Below are positions 1 through 9,516 of a stretch of DNA of 32,277 nucleotides, in pieces (position 1 is the first letter of the stretch; each line of letters starts with the position of its first letter). Source of the stretch: Chloromonas sp. AAM2 (lineage: Eukaryota; Chlorophyta; Chlorophyceae; Chlamydomonadales; Chlamydomonadaceae); contig QAXH01001545.1 in the NCBI GenBank assembly GCA_004335635.1, forward strand, positions 204 to 32,480, written 5' to 3'. Both the position numbers and the translations under genes were made by a program. The notes beneath the pieces are model-generated. The model ran no database searches. It saw nothing but the letters and a program-made list of their open reading frames with translations, and was not told the DNA's origin.

Positions 1-252
1 GTCCAGGCCGCAGCATGCAGTTCAAGCGTCAGAGCCAAGCCCAGTCTGTGAGCGACCAACAATGTCCAAAACGCAAGGCCCAAGCCCCTTCGTGGCCGAA
101 GGACCCTCAGCCTTGCCCCCTGGGGGGTGGATGTATGCACAGGTGAAGCACAGATGTAGGTGTAGCACAAGTGCATGCAAGAGAAGCAGTGCTTGCTGGA
201 ACCCTTGGCGCAAAGCTCGTGAGCAGTCCTCCCCGGACTGAAGGCCATGCAA

Positions 253-322
253 CACACGCATGCACGCAAGCACGCACGCACGCATGCACGCACGCACGCA
301 TGCACGCACGCATGCACGCACC
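253..322. repeat. (GCAC)n/(GCATGCAC)n microsatellite
   Basis: About 70 bases of near-perfect alternating GCAC and GCAT tetramers. On the minus strand this reads as a run of ACxRAC residues inside two overlapping open frames, which are therefore not good gene evidence. Confidence 0.9.
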
Positions 323-524
323 TGGTGGCGGTCCTGTAAGTGGCTGAGGCTGCTGCTGCTTCTGGGGTCCGCCGTTGCTGGACTGCATGAGAGACGGTCG
401 GCCCGGCAGGGCGGCCGGCAGGGTGCCAGGAGGGAGAGCGCTGGTGGCCCCAGCAGCAGCTTCCTGCTTTGCCTGCACAACCAGCAACCGTTGTAGTTGC
501 TGATGACACAACATGACGCCTCAC

Positions 525-585
525 CACCAATCATTTCACCACTGCAACATTGGTAGGTGACTAGATGACTTGTATCTGCAGACAT
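525..585 (-). CDS. Possible further exon of the Pol theta-like helicase
   Basis: An acceptor-like AG precedes base 585, and a reading phase matching the donor at 811 gives MSADTSHLVTYQCCSGEMIG, ending at a GTGAGG donor. The short pattern D-x-x-H-L-V...C...E resembles the 'DPDHLV-LC-E' block that starts RecA domain 2 in Pol theta and HELQ. The expected following strand (VLxFCxSRK) is not clearly recognisable, so this may be a chance match or a decayed exon. Further exons toward base 1 could not be placed. Confidence 0.25.
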
Positions 586-729
586 CTTGGATGGTAGCTT
601 TGATACCTATTTTGATTGCTTTGTGTGGTGATCTCGGATGCCAAAGCCAGGTCTATTGGACACTGCATATATCAATGATGTTTTCCGGTTTGTTCCCAAA
701 CCATTGTTCAATATTGTTTTCTCACCGTC

Positions 730-790
730 TATGGCTTGCTAGCAATCGCGCTTGGTGCATGTGGAACCCTCTGATGTAATTATATTATAC
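730..790. repeat. Dispersed repeat B, copy near the window start
   Basis: TATGGCTTGCTAGCAATCGC then GCTTGGTGCATGTGG...CTGATGTAATTATATTATA parallels the copy at 10573-10640. It lies in the intron after the last confident Pol theta exon. Confidence 0.6.
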
Positions 791-810
791 AGTATCTGAA
801 GCAGTCCCAC

Positions 811-1826
811 CTTATGGATTTCAGCAGTGGTCATTTTCTTGTAGACAGTGCGTTGAAACACCACGTGCTCTGTAAGGGGGACTGGCCGGTAGTGCGTGAT
901 GCTTAGCGCCTGCAGGGATGGAGCAAACCACACTCCAAAGCACACATACATGCGACTTGTGATGTGAATTGCAACTGCTGGCTGTGTTGTATGTGATAGT
1001 TTTCTGACTGCTGACTGCTACTTACGATCTCGCGTAGCCTTTGGACATGTCAAATTCAGTTGACTTCAATCCAATCCACTTGGGTGCATCTGTCATCGGC
1101 TTTGTCCAGGCGCCCCATTTCAACTTACGTTAACAGCTAGTCAAGCAGAATTGAGCTTCGTATACCATGTGCAGGAGTCCCTGAGCAGCCCCTGTAGAAT
1201 CGAGCAACAAGAACCCACCGCGTTGAGCCAGGCCCTCATATCCTCCAGGCCACTCATTGTCGCACTCATGGCCACAATCTGCAGCCTGGGTGGCGGGGCC
1301 CCTAGCCCTAGCCCTAGACCCGTGTCCTGGGCTGGCCTGGGCGTGTGTGGGGCCTGTGCCATGTCCTCCATGGCTGAATAGTGCATCACTTTGGTCAGTA
1401 GAAGCTCCAGGGACAGACCCCTGGGAGAGAAGTGGCAAGGCATGATTTGACTCACTGCCATGTCATCCCCTGTCAAAAGGATGTCCTTGCTGCACTTGCA
1501 AACAGGGAATAGAAACTACCACACTCACGTTGAGCAGTAGTGACAGTTTGTGTGCTCAGAGACTTTGCTACCATGTGCTTCATCAACTTTAGCTTGCGAC
1601 TATTAGTTTGCCATGCCATGTACTGAACCATAAGACACGAGTGAACCATCATGTGCCTGACACCAGTTGACAGCTACATAGATATTTTTCCTCACCTGTG
1701 TGGATCTGCCACCATGTGTGCCTCATCCACGACCACACACACAAGCTCGTTCAGTCGCTGCTGCTGTATCATGCGGTTGATGGCCACGTTCGCCTTCTCC
1801 ATCGTGCACACAGCAACTATCTCATC
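811..1826 (-). CDS. POLQ: DNA polymerase theta-type helicase, three internal exons (partial gene)
   Basis: Three exons on the minus strand are spliced in phase: 1826-1696, 1420-1219 and 909-811, all with GT...AG borders. Exon one reads DEIVAVCTMEKANVAINRM and then VVVDEAHMVADPHR, which is helicase motif II plus the Pol theta/HELQ 'CT-EKAN' segment. Exon two continues RGLSLELLLTK, then LQIVAMSATM (motif III) and RAWLNA. Exon three gives HYRPVPLTEHVVF. The 'LLELLLTK', 'WLNA' and 'FRPVPL' signatures favour Pol theta (plant TEBICHI) over HELQ. The family acts in theta-mediated end joining, unwinding and annealing microhomologies in the nucleus. Most relatives have DELH in motif II; here it is DEAH. 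A glycine/proline-rich insert lies between motifs II and III. The exons for motif I (Walker A) were not found upstream, and the C-terminal polymerase domain lies beyond base 1 or is lost. Functional status is therefore open. Confidence 0.82.
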
Positions 1827-1916
1827 CTGAGCACGCAGCAAAGACCAAAAGCGCACAGATACATACACATGAGTGCTGCAAATGTATGGTCACTTTGTGC
1901 ACAGTGCTCTCCCACG

Positions 1917-2332
1917 CTCTTCATCATCATCATCATTACATGGCTTATCATGGTTCAACCCACGGTACTGCAGCTAGATACAATATCTCTCCAAGAATTA
2001 CGCGCCTGACAATCGTTAAGCCAAGAAAGGTCACTGGTAGCAGAATGCAAAATACGAATGTCATCACTGGCAACACGGTTCCAAGTCGAGAGTGGGGCAC
2101 CCCTGCCTCTCCTTGCTACAGCCTGCTGGCCCTCTGGGGATGCAACAGTTGCAAACGTTCGACGCTGGAAGTGTCAGGCATGCGTCCCATGTGGCCTAGC
2201 CACCTGAGCCTGTGTGTTCTGAGCAGGGCACTAAAGGCAGGTTGATGAGTTCTGGCGTAGAGATCAGCATTGCTGATCACCTCTGGGCCTAATGGCAGGT
2301 TGATGAGTTCTGGCGTAGAGGTCAGCATTGCT
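1917..2332 (-). mobile_element. Truncated LINE (non-LTR retrotransposon) 3' end
   Basis: Reading the minus strand, 2328-2116 encodes LLRTHRLRWLGHMGRMPDTS. This is the R-L-R-W-L-G-H-x-x-R-M signature at the C-terminal end of many LINE reverse transcriptases. A roughly 200-bp untranslated stretch follows and ends at an (ATG)n microsatellite around 1940-1917, which fits a LINE 3' tail. Related tails without the coding part occur at 6770-6913 and 25654-25740. The 5' part is absent, as expected for a 5'-truncated insertion. Inside it a 39-bp sequence is directly repeated at 2236-2274 and 2294-2332. Confidence 0.6.
2236..2332. repeat. 39-bp direct repeat, 58-bp period, inside the LINE remnant
   Basis: GGCAGGTTGATGAGTTCTGG followed by CGTAGAG(A/G)TCAGCATTGCT occurs at 2236 and again at 2294, with one mismatch. 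The 19-bp spacer between them differs from the repeat. It looks like a recent local duplication. Confidence 0.85.
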
Positions 2333-2335
2333 TAC

Positions 2336-3303
2336 AGTAAGAGCACTGCTGCTGGTGCTCTGGCTGCTTTTCCTTGTCATGACGCTGGTGCTGATGATGT
2401 GCCGGCATGTGTGCTGCTTCCCCATGGAGTACATGAGCTGTCTGCCCATGGCCAAGTGGCTCCTTTGGCAGCAGCAGAGCATGCTGAAAGGAAGGTGGAG
2501 CGAGGGCTGTAGCAGTGACGAATACCGGTATCTGGGAGCCTTGCACCAGTGGCTCAGGCTTTTTGATGGCGGCAGGCTCGCATCTGCTCTCTATCTTTGG
2601 CGGTGTCTGCAGAGCGTCGTTGTTGAGAGCAGCAATAGTGGCAGGTGCTGTCCCCGGCCCTTGTATGCTGTGTGCAACATGGACATCAGCGATTCCCATG
2701 CACGGCCTGGTACTGGTCTTGGCTGGGCTAGGTACGGAAGCTCTGCCCTGGGTTGCTGCCGCAGTTGCATTAGGATCATGTAGCCCCGCCTGTTCTGATG
2801 CTGTGTCGCCTTGCTGATGATGATCTTTGAGCGACAATGGAGGTGCAGGTTGGTCATGCTGGTTGCCCTGAGGCAGATGTGGCCCTGTTTGCTGCGCTGT
2901 AGATGCTGACACTCGTGGCCTCCGGAAAGGCTTGATATGGGCCTTGCTGGAAGGCTTGGCGGGACCTGCTGGCTTGATGTCTGTGCTGCCCGGGTCAGAC
3001 CCGGGAGCATTTGGATTTGATTGGAGAGGATTCTTGGGTGGGATGTTCTCCTTTTGGGGATGATCCGATGCCTGGTCATCGCTCTGTGAAGGACCTTGTG
3101 TAAACCTGCGGTTTGCCGGGTCAATATCGCCGGACGTGAGGACCCTGGCTTTTGACATTCAGTGTGAAAGCACGAGACCATGTCTGCAAATCATACCTTA
3201 CGATTGATTTGCCACTGCGGCAAAGGCCGGTGCGGATGGCCTTGGAACCTGGCTGACTCTGGGAGCCAAGCTGACAATCTTGGCTGGTGCGCTTCTTCTT
3301 CAT
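2336..3303 (-). CDS. Disordered N-terminal exons, possibly the 5' end of the Pol theta-like gene
   Basis: Two exons fit in phase on the minus strand. The first, 3303-3197, starts with ATG and is lysine/serine rich (MKKKRTSQDCQLGSQ), ending at a GTATGA donor. The second, 3144-2336, is a 270-codon proline-, glutamine- and serine-rich stretch that includes QKENIPP and ends at a GTAAGC donor. No folded domain is visible. Its orientation and position directly upstream of the helicase exons suggest it is the unstructured N-terminus of that protein. It could equally be a separate gene or a chance open frame: low-complexity sequence stays open easily, and an opposite-strand frame is partly open here too. 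It starts 224 bp from the divergent GTPase gene. Confidence 0.4.
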
Positions 3304-3527
3304 CTCAGATATCCAGCAAGGTGGAGACGACTGCAAGGCAAGGACCAGAAAAAACAAAAATTCTATTTCAAACTGACAAACTGTAACTGAACAATCGTTG
3401 AATTTTGATGTGCTTCCTCCGCTGGGTTTACTTCAGTGAATTGGTAAACAAACACACACGCATGTACTCATCACAGCTTGGGAGAGCCACCTTGCGTCTT
3501 CCCGCCGGCGCCCGTTTTCTCGCAGTC
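3304..3527. promoter_or_regulatory. Head-to-head spacer between the Pol theta-like and NOG1-like genes
   Basis: The 224 bases between the two proposed start codons must hold both 5' ends if both starts are right. The stretch is AT-richer than its flanks around 3340-3420. No TATA box or known motif is assignable with confidence. Divergent expression from a shared region is an inference from layout only. Confidence 0.35.
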
Positions 3528-6500
3528 ATGGTGAGCTCGCTGCAGCAGCATGGGATGGAATGCGTCCCTGGTTTCCACAGCAATTTTGAACCACAATGCA
3601 TGCCTACAGCATGCAGTCCACCATTCTGGCCCCTCGTGCTGTCCCCGCAGGCACAAACCTCATGTGGCCACCGCATGTGGCATGCAAGCGCGGGGTCTGT
3701 TCCAACAGCTTCATACAACTTCAGCAGAGGGTGCTGCTTCACACATTGGCTGCATCACGCAGCACCATCTCCATGGTCCACACAAGAGCACACCCGCACA
3801 AACAACTGTGCAGCAGCCACAGCTGTAACAGCAACAGCGCAGGGCTGCTACATGGGCATGCCATGCCGCCATGCCAGCACTGTGACGTCCATGCGCAAGC
3901 TGCGGAAACAGTTCAGGCACCTGAACCCTAGCCAAATGGCAGCAGCCCTGGCAAACCCAGACCTTGACACAGGTATGCATCGCTTAGCAGTAGTAGCCCT
4001 CCACATTCGCCATGATATCCTTTGCGGGATTATGAAATCCTCAGGCACCATCACCAGACCAAGTCGGCTGCACCTCAAGGTCCCTATGGTTGTCAAAAGC
4101 CCACACCCAATGCGTGCTGTGCAGGCGGCAGTCCCCATGCAGAGACGGATAAAGTTGAAGACGAGGAGGAGGATGAGTCGTTATTGGAACAGCCTGACCC
4201 CTTTGCACCCGCTAGTGCCCAATTGGCCAAGGCCCGGCGAAGAAGGCTAGGTGTGCTCCAGTCAGTGCCTGTGGTGGCGCCTGCCAGTGAACACCTAGCC
4301 TCGGCACTTAAGAGAGCCAGTAAGGTAGGAGACGATGGGAACTGTGTTGCGCTTCAGGGATGTCATTCCGGATGCAGTAAGCCCTACTCGAAGTAAGGAA
4401 TGCGTGGCAAAGAAATTCATGGGCTGTTACACACCAGGCTCAGGAACGCCAACGCCAAGCTCAGGAACTCCAGTGGGCCTCTGAAGCATAACCTGACTAT
4501 CCCTGATGACTGTTACGCTGTCACACATTGAGGTCACTCACATGTGATCTGCTTGTCATCACGGTCACACCTGCAGGTCACTCACATGTGATCTGCTTGT
4601 CATCACGGTCACACCTGCAGGTCACTCACAGCACCACACTCAAGAATGAGGCGGAGAAGGAGCGCAACCGTGCAGCTCGACAGATGGACACGCTTATGAA
4701 GGTATAGGTCCATGATGTCATTTGAATTTATTACTTCCTCAGGAATCTGTAGTTGTCTTAGTCGGGCCCTGAATTCTCATCTTTCCCGCCAGGAGGGTGC
4801 TCTTCTGTACCCGAGCCCAGTAACGGTATGTAGGGACTGATTTAATGTGGAACTGCAGGACAACAGTACGATAGACCCGGAACAGTAAGCGGCATGAGTG
4901 TGACAGGTCGGGAACACAACTATCAATCAGAAATTGATTTTACAAACTTTGATTGTGCAGACTGAAACCAAATGGATCTGACCTGGCCTGACAGCCCGTC
5001 TGGAGGGGCTTTGTACAACCAGTCTTTGGCCCGACCCTGGACATGCTTTCTCAAATATTAAAGTGTTATTATTAATTCAAATCAAATTCTCAGATATTAA
5101 AATATTATTCCAAAAACGGTCTTTGCCGTTGCACATAACCTTTGTGTGCAGGAGCTGTCCGTGCCGTTGGGCAAGTACGTCTCTAGCTTCCCAAACCCCG
5201 ACAAGCTGCACCCGTTCGATGCCGCCCTGCTACAGCTAACGGTGTCAACAGTCACTTACAGGTGAAGGCAGTGCTTGACTTGACAGCGTGTATGCAAGTT
5301 TACAATCGTATTATGATGTAGATAATAGCCACCTCGGCCTCGGGCCCCGTGCCTATGATAAGAAGGGTGCCAGAAGCCTTTAGATTTGCATAAGTTCCTA
5401 TTATTACATGCCGTAGCACGGCCAGGGGCTCGTTGGCACGTGCAAAGTAACAGTTGCAGATTCCATCATCAAACGGCTTTATGCATGCCACGGTGGTACA
5501 GCTGGCAGTGCTGCAGACCACACGCTTACCAGCTGCCTACATAATCCCCCTCTCTCGCAAAGCAGGAGCATCATGCCTTTAGAAAGTCACCAAGTGGGTA
5601 ACTAAATGGATTTTGTTTGTATGGAATTTCCTTTTCCCTCTTTTCCACACAGGTCGGTCCTGGGTAAGGTCGACGCTCTGCGCAAGTCCCTTCAGACGCT
5701 GGGCAAGTCATACGCCAACCGCGCCAGCAACGCACCCAACAAACAGGCAAGCACCAATGCTCTTGAGTCGGCGGTTGCGATGCGGTTGTGATTATTGGCC
5801 CATTATTGGCCCACTGTTGCGTTAAGGGGGGAAGGAAAATAGATGGTCTATTGGTCACCACTGCACCCTAAGCAAGTACATAGTGTCCTGTGGAAATGTT
5901 CACTTCACGGGCACCAGGTCCTAGTCACTAGTCAGCCTGTTTAGTTGTTCCTGTTGTTGTCATGTGTTGCTGCATACATAATGTCCTGTGAAAATGTTCG
6001 CTTCACTGGCTTCACTTCTCTGGCACCAGATTTACTAGGTAGCCCAATAAGTTTGACTGGTTTCTTCATGCTGCCCCATGCAGGGTGCGTTGGCTGTGGC
6101 CGTTGAGGGCATTGAGTCAATGGAGAGTGTGTACAGGAACGGCTCACGTGCTGTGGAGGATCTGAAAGAGGTGAGATTATGTGTTCTGCGTGTGACACAC
6201 TCACACACTCGCACACACACCACACACAAACACACACGATCATGCCTTGACATCTGGATCGGACGGTTGGACCTTGCATACGAAATGCAGAACCTGATGA
6301 CACGCCTGAGCAACAAAAAGTGTGTGGCTCATGGTTTGCATTAGAAGGGCCTCCTAGACTGATCGGTCTGCAGTATCGCTGCACCACTGCTGAACAGGGT
6401 CGCTTGATGACCACAACCCACATACAAAAACAAACCTTCATCAAACACACAATCATTGGTGTTGCTCTCTGTTGCTCCGCCCAGACTGCCAAGAAGTTGC

Positions 6501-8595
6501 AAGCACTGTCCGTGTTAGAGCTGGGACAAAGCATACACGAATTGAATCAAAGTATCAATGTATGGAGTGATGGTGTTGCTTGTGCAGATCGCCAAGAAGC
6601 TGCGCACTTTGCCCGTGTTGGAGCTGGGCCTGCCCACCCTGGCGCTGGTGGGAGCGCCCAACGTGGGCAAGTCGTCGCTCGTGCAGGCAAGGCACAAGAC
6701 AGGCTTGCATGCGGCCCAGGGCGTACTGGGCATGTCATGGCTCCAAATGAGGCCACCTGGCTTTGACTGTATCATCATCATTACATGGCTTTTCATGGTT
6801 TAACCCACGGTAGCTGGACACAATCTCTCTCCACGAATTGTGCGACAATCATTAAGCCAAGAAAGCTCACCAGTGACTGGTAGCGGGATGCAAAGTACGA
6901 ATGTCAAAGCACTTTTGACCAGTTTTGGCCCACCAACACGCAAACTAAGTTAAATCAGCACGGTTCAGCACGGTTCGAATCTGATTCGGATCAGTGAAAT
7001 TGAATCCAATTTTTCGAATGGAAGAAGCAGGAACGTGAATGACATGATGTGGGCGCTCAGTCCTGCTGGTGCTGACGGTTCGCATTCAGGTGCTGTCGTC
7101 CGGCTTGCCCGAGGTATGCAACTACCCGTTCACGACGCGTTCAATCAAGATGGGCCATTTCTTCCTGGACGGCAGAAAACATCAGGTATGCCAGCTAGGC
7201 GGCTTGCTCAAACCTGAGTCCATTATGCAAACACTGACTTGTCGCCCATAGATTTGGCGCCTCTCATTGGTTTCTCCAAATACCCAGCCATGTGCTGAGC
7301 TTTTGCAATTCATTCCCTTTATTCAAGGCCATGCACATTCGGTAGCCTAGGCGGCCCTCAACCTGACAGAGCCATCGCCACGCCCCGTCCCACCAACCGG
7401 ATCGGCTGAGGACCGCAGCCTTTATCTGCTTGGGTATGGGTTGATGCCATCATCATTGCAGCAAAGCATCACAACGACATTGCGCTTAGGGATGGCACAG
7501 GCATGTGCAGCAAGTGCGTTCCTATACTGATGAACTCTCCTGACCGCTCTTGCCCCGACCCTGTAAGCTGAACATAACGGAATATAGCTTTTCATTGTCC
7601 GAACCCTGCTCACTGAATGAACATAGTAGCCCTCAACAATCGTCGCGCCTTGGCCCCTGCCCCTGCTGTAGGTGACCGACACGCCCGGTCTCCTGGCACG
7701 GCCCGACACCGAGCGCAACAAGATGGAAATGCTCACGCTGGCGGCCCTGGAGTACATGCCCACGAGTGTGCTGTTCGTGATGGACCTGACCGAGGAGTGC
7801 GGGACTAGTGTGCAGGACCAGTGGGAAATAAGGTAGGCCGGTTGCATGTCATGGTGATGATGATGATGATGATGATTGCCACGAAGTGCCGGTTGAATAC
7901 TTTGCTTTCAGAGCACGACCATCACTGCCCTCAGTGACCACCTTTTTGAACACCTGTTTAAATGGCTTCAGTGACTGTGTCGTCCAATTTCTTATTTCTT
8001 ATTTCTTCAATTTTTTATTTCCTCGTTCATTGCTGGACTTCTGGACTGTTTCGAGCCACTCTCCTCTTCGTGGTCAAAGGTTGCACTTGACGTTGATGTG
8101 ATGCCGTTCTAGACCTTACCACTGTGCTTTACTTTCGGAATGCCTGCTTGTTCTGGTTGCAGGGAGGAGGTCCGTGCCCGCTTCCCTGCCAAGCAATGGA
8201 TCGATGTGTTCAGCAAGGAGGACATGCTGACACACGTGTTCCAGCAGGCAGACACACGTGCAGGCCCACGTGACACCCCACCTGACCTCCCACAAGCCGC
8301 CACACGGGGTGCAGCAAACTTGGCATCCGCAGGATTGGAGGTCGGGCAACCGCCTCTGCAGCCCGAGCAACTCGCAGCGGCAGGAGAAAAGGAGGGGAAA
8401 GGGAGTTTGACACCGGCTGAGCTTGCAGCACGGTTGCCAGGGGCGCTGCGTGTGTCGTCCACCACCAAGCACGGGATCAACAGGCTGCAGGGGAGCATTG
8501 TGCGCATGTTCCAGAAGCAGCAGGCTGAAGCAGCTGCCGCAGCTGCTGTTGCTGCTGCAACAGCGGCAGCAGCGGATGACAGCAGCGCCACTTAA
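3528..8595 (+). CDS. Organellar-type NOG1/Obg-family GTPase (PDE318-like), ten exons
   Basis: Exons fit in phase: 3528-3972, 4125-4324, 4621-4701, 5152-5261, 5653-5746, 6084-6170, 6588-6686, 7090-7185, 7672-7832 and 8163-8595; the joined length is 602 codons including the stop. The N-terminal ~150 residues are Ser/Ala/Cys/His rich, like a plastid or mitochondrial targeting region, and an acidic patch (VEDEEEDE) follows. Then come ERNRAARQMDTLMK and GKYVSSFPNPDKLHP, then the helical domain SVLGKVDALRKS. The G domain shows G1 GAPNVGKSS (~361-369), switch I NYPFTTR, G3 DTPG (~407-410), the NOG1 signature ERNKMEMLTLAALE, G4 SKED (~475-478) and a G5-like VSSTTKHG. The match is to plant organelle NOG1-like GTPases (as I recall Arabidopsis PDE318), probably acting in ribosome assembly. 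Two introns start with GC (after 5746 and 6686). The first exon and ATG are the least certain; the last eight exons are strong. Confidence 0.88.
4531..4629. repeat. 44-bp tandem repeat carrying a duplicated splice acceptor
   Basis: AGGTCACTCACATGTGATCT and the rest of a 44-base unit recur at 4531, 4575 and (partial) 4619. Each period ends in CACACCTGCAG, so the real acceptor before exon 4621 has an exact upstream copy ending at 4576. Use of the upstream copy would add 44 bases and meet an in-frame TGA after four codons. Confidence 0.92.
6196..6238. repeat. (CA)n-rich microsatellite in a GTPase intron
   Basis: Interrupted CA/CACAC run immediately after the donor of exon 6084-6170. No coding role is seen. 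Confidence 0.75.
6460..6533 (+). pseudogene. Decayed duplicate of the 5' edge of the G1 exon
   Basis: A pyrimidine-rich acceptor ending at 6484 is followed by TAKKLQALSVLELG, which parallels IAKKLRTLPVLELG of the true exon beginning at 6588, 103 bases downstream. Similarity is lost before the P-loop, so the copy cannot replace the exon. The frame stays open through 6766, so inclusion would yield a different reading of the G1 exon. Confidence 0.7.
6770..6913 (-). mobile_element. Solo LINE-tail repeat in a GTPase intron
   Basis: About 140 bases align with 1923-2074. They run from a TCATCATCATTACATGGCTT end through 'AACCCACGGTA', 'ACAATCTCTC', 'CAATCATTAAGCCAAGAAAG' and 'GCAAAGTACGAATGTC'. No coding sequence is attached. 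The orientation matches the LINE remnant near base 2000, read on the minus strand with the (ATG)n end last. Confidence 0.65.
7855..7877. repeat. (GAT)n microsatellite in the last GTPase intron
   Basis: Seven GAT/ATG trinucleotides in a row soon after the donor at 7833. It may be a remnant of a LINE (ATG)n tail, but no attached repeat sequence is visible. Confidence 0.7.
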
Positions 8596-9290
8596 GAGCA
8601 TTCAAAAACTGGCTGCGATGGTCACGCAGGCCTCAGATGTCATTTGCACAGTACTTGAACTTTTTGTTAGCTTAGGCGACTTGTTCTTGTCTGCCTATCA
8701 TGCCTGCTTTGTTCGCCTCGCTTGCAGGTCGAGGAGCCTGTTTCCATATATGGCATGTCGGTCATGCGGTCCTTGATGTTGAAAAACATGTATGTAAACG
8801 TTTTTCAATGCTTCTTGTGACATGTTGACTCTCATGGTGCCAGGCGTTCTGTGTCAACGTTCTGTCACTACTTGTATGTTAATAAGCATGGTGGGTCAAG
8901 GGTGGTGCCCAGGATTGTACCTTCTGTTGGCACAAACATCTGCGTGCTCGCTGTGCTGGTTTCCCGCCCACACCACCTTGCTTCGTTGCAGGCAGGGTGA
9001 CTTCCCTTCCCTGCTTGGTTGACCGCTGGTATTGGTTGGGCGTTGCGTTTGCTTGCTGTGTTTTCTGTCGTGTCCCTCTTGGTTACCTTTTATCCTTTCA
9101 ATCTATCGGCTGCGAGAGCTCTGCTGCGGCACGCCCCTAGGAGAGTGACATCGCCTTTCATCTGGGTCTGAGCTACTCTGTCTCCTGGCAGCCGATCGCA
9201 GCCCAACTTCGTGTAGTCATCCTCAACCACCATGCAATGAATGCAATGAATGCGAAGTTGACGTGACTAGTGCATCTGACAATGGAACTG

Positions 9291-9291
<1 letters not shown>
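8596..9291. other. 3' UTR and spacer without recognisable genes
   Basis: The GTPase 3' UTR is expected at the left. The rest has stretches of T-rich, CTTGCTTG-like sequence and no coding block with conserved protein features on either strand. Confidence 0.5.
8793..8797 (+). terminator. Candidate polyadenylation signal (TGTAA)
   Basis: TGTAA is the common poly(A) signal of chlorophyte algae. It lies about 200 bases after the GTPase stop codon, a normal distance for a 3' UTR. The pentamer is short and could be there by chance. Confidence 0.3.

Positions 9292-9325
<34 letters not shown>
9292..9325. repeat. (TA)17 microsatellite
   Basis: An uninterrupted run of TA dinucleotides of about 34 bases. 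Runs like this are unstable and prone to cruciform formation. Confidence 0.95.
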
Positions 9326-9327
<2 letters not shown>

Positions 9328-9384
9328 CACGCTGCGGAAGCCGTCAGAGAACACAGAACGGGATGGGCACCGCCCTGGCCTACC

Positions 9385-9516
9385 CTGAGCAAGAAAGCAA
9401 AACGGACGCAGGGAACAAAGCAGGCCAGGCAGGCCAAGTGAATGCATCAGGATGGAGCCGCCTAAGCTAAGGTCAGAGACTAGAGACAGGGGCGCAAGAA
9501 GGGCCGGGAGGCCTAG
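9385..9516 (+). repeat. Dispersed repeat A, copy 1
   Basis: About 130 bases from CCTACCCTGAGCAAGAAAGC to GGGAGGCCTAGTC are found again in inverted orientation at 29716-29857, with only scattered mismatches by eye. A shorter related piece lies at 14463-14490. No open frame or terminal repeat identifies the element class. Confidence 0.8.

Noticed and set aside
1300..1322. Telomere-like CCCTAG repeats
   Set aside because: Only about three units, inside a coding exon of the helicase where they encode the Gly/Leu insert; algal telomeres use a different unit.
3596..3931. 111-codon plus frame as an alternative GTPase first exon
   Set aside because: It is in the same frame as exon 2 but ends at a stop with no good donor in the needed phase; the frame starting at 3528 has a GTATGC donor that matches the exon 2 acceptor phase.
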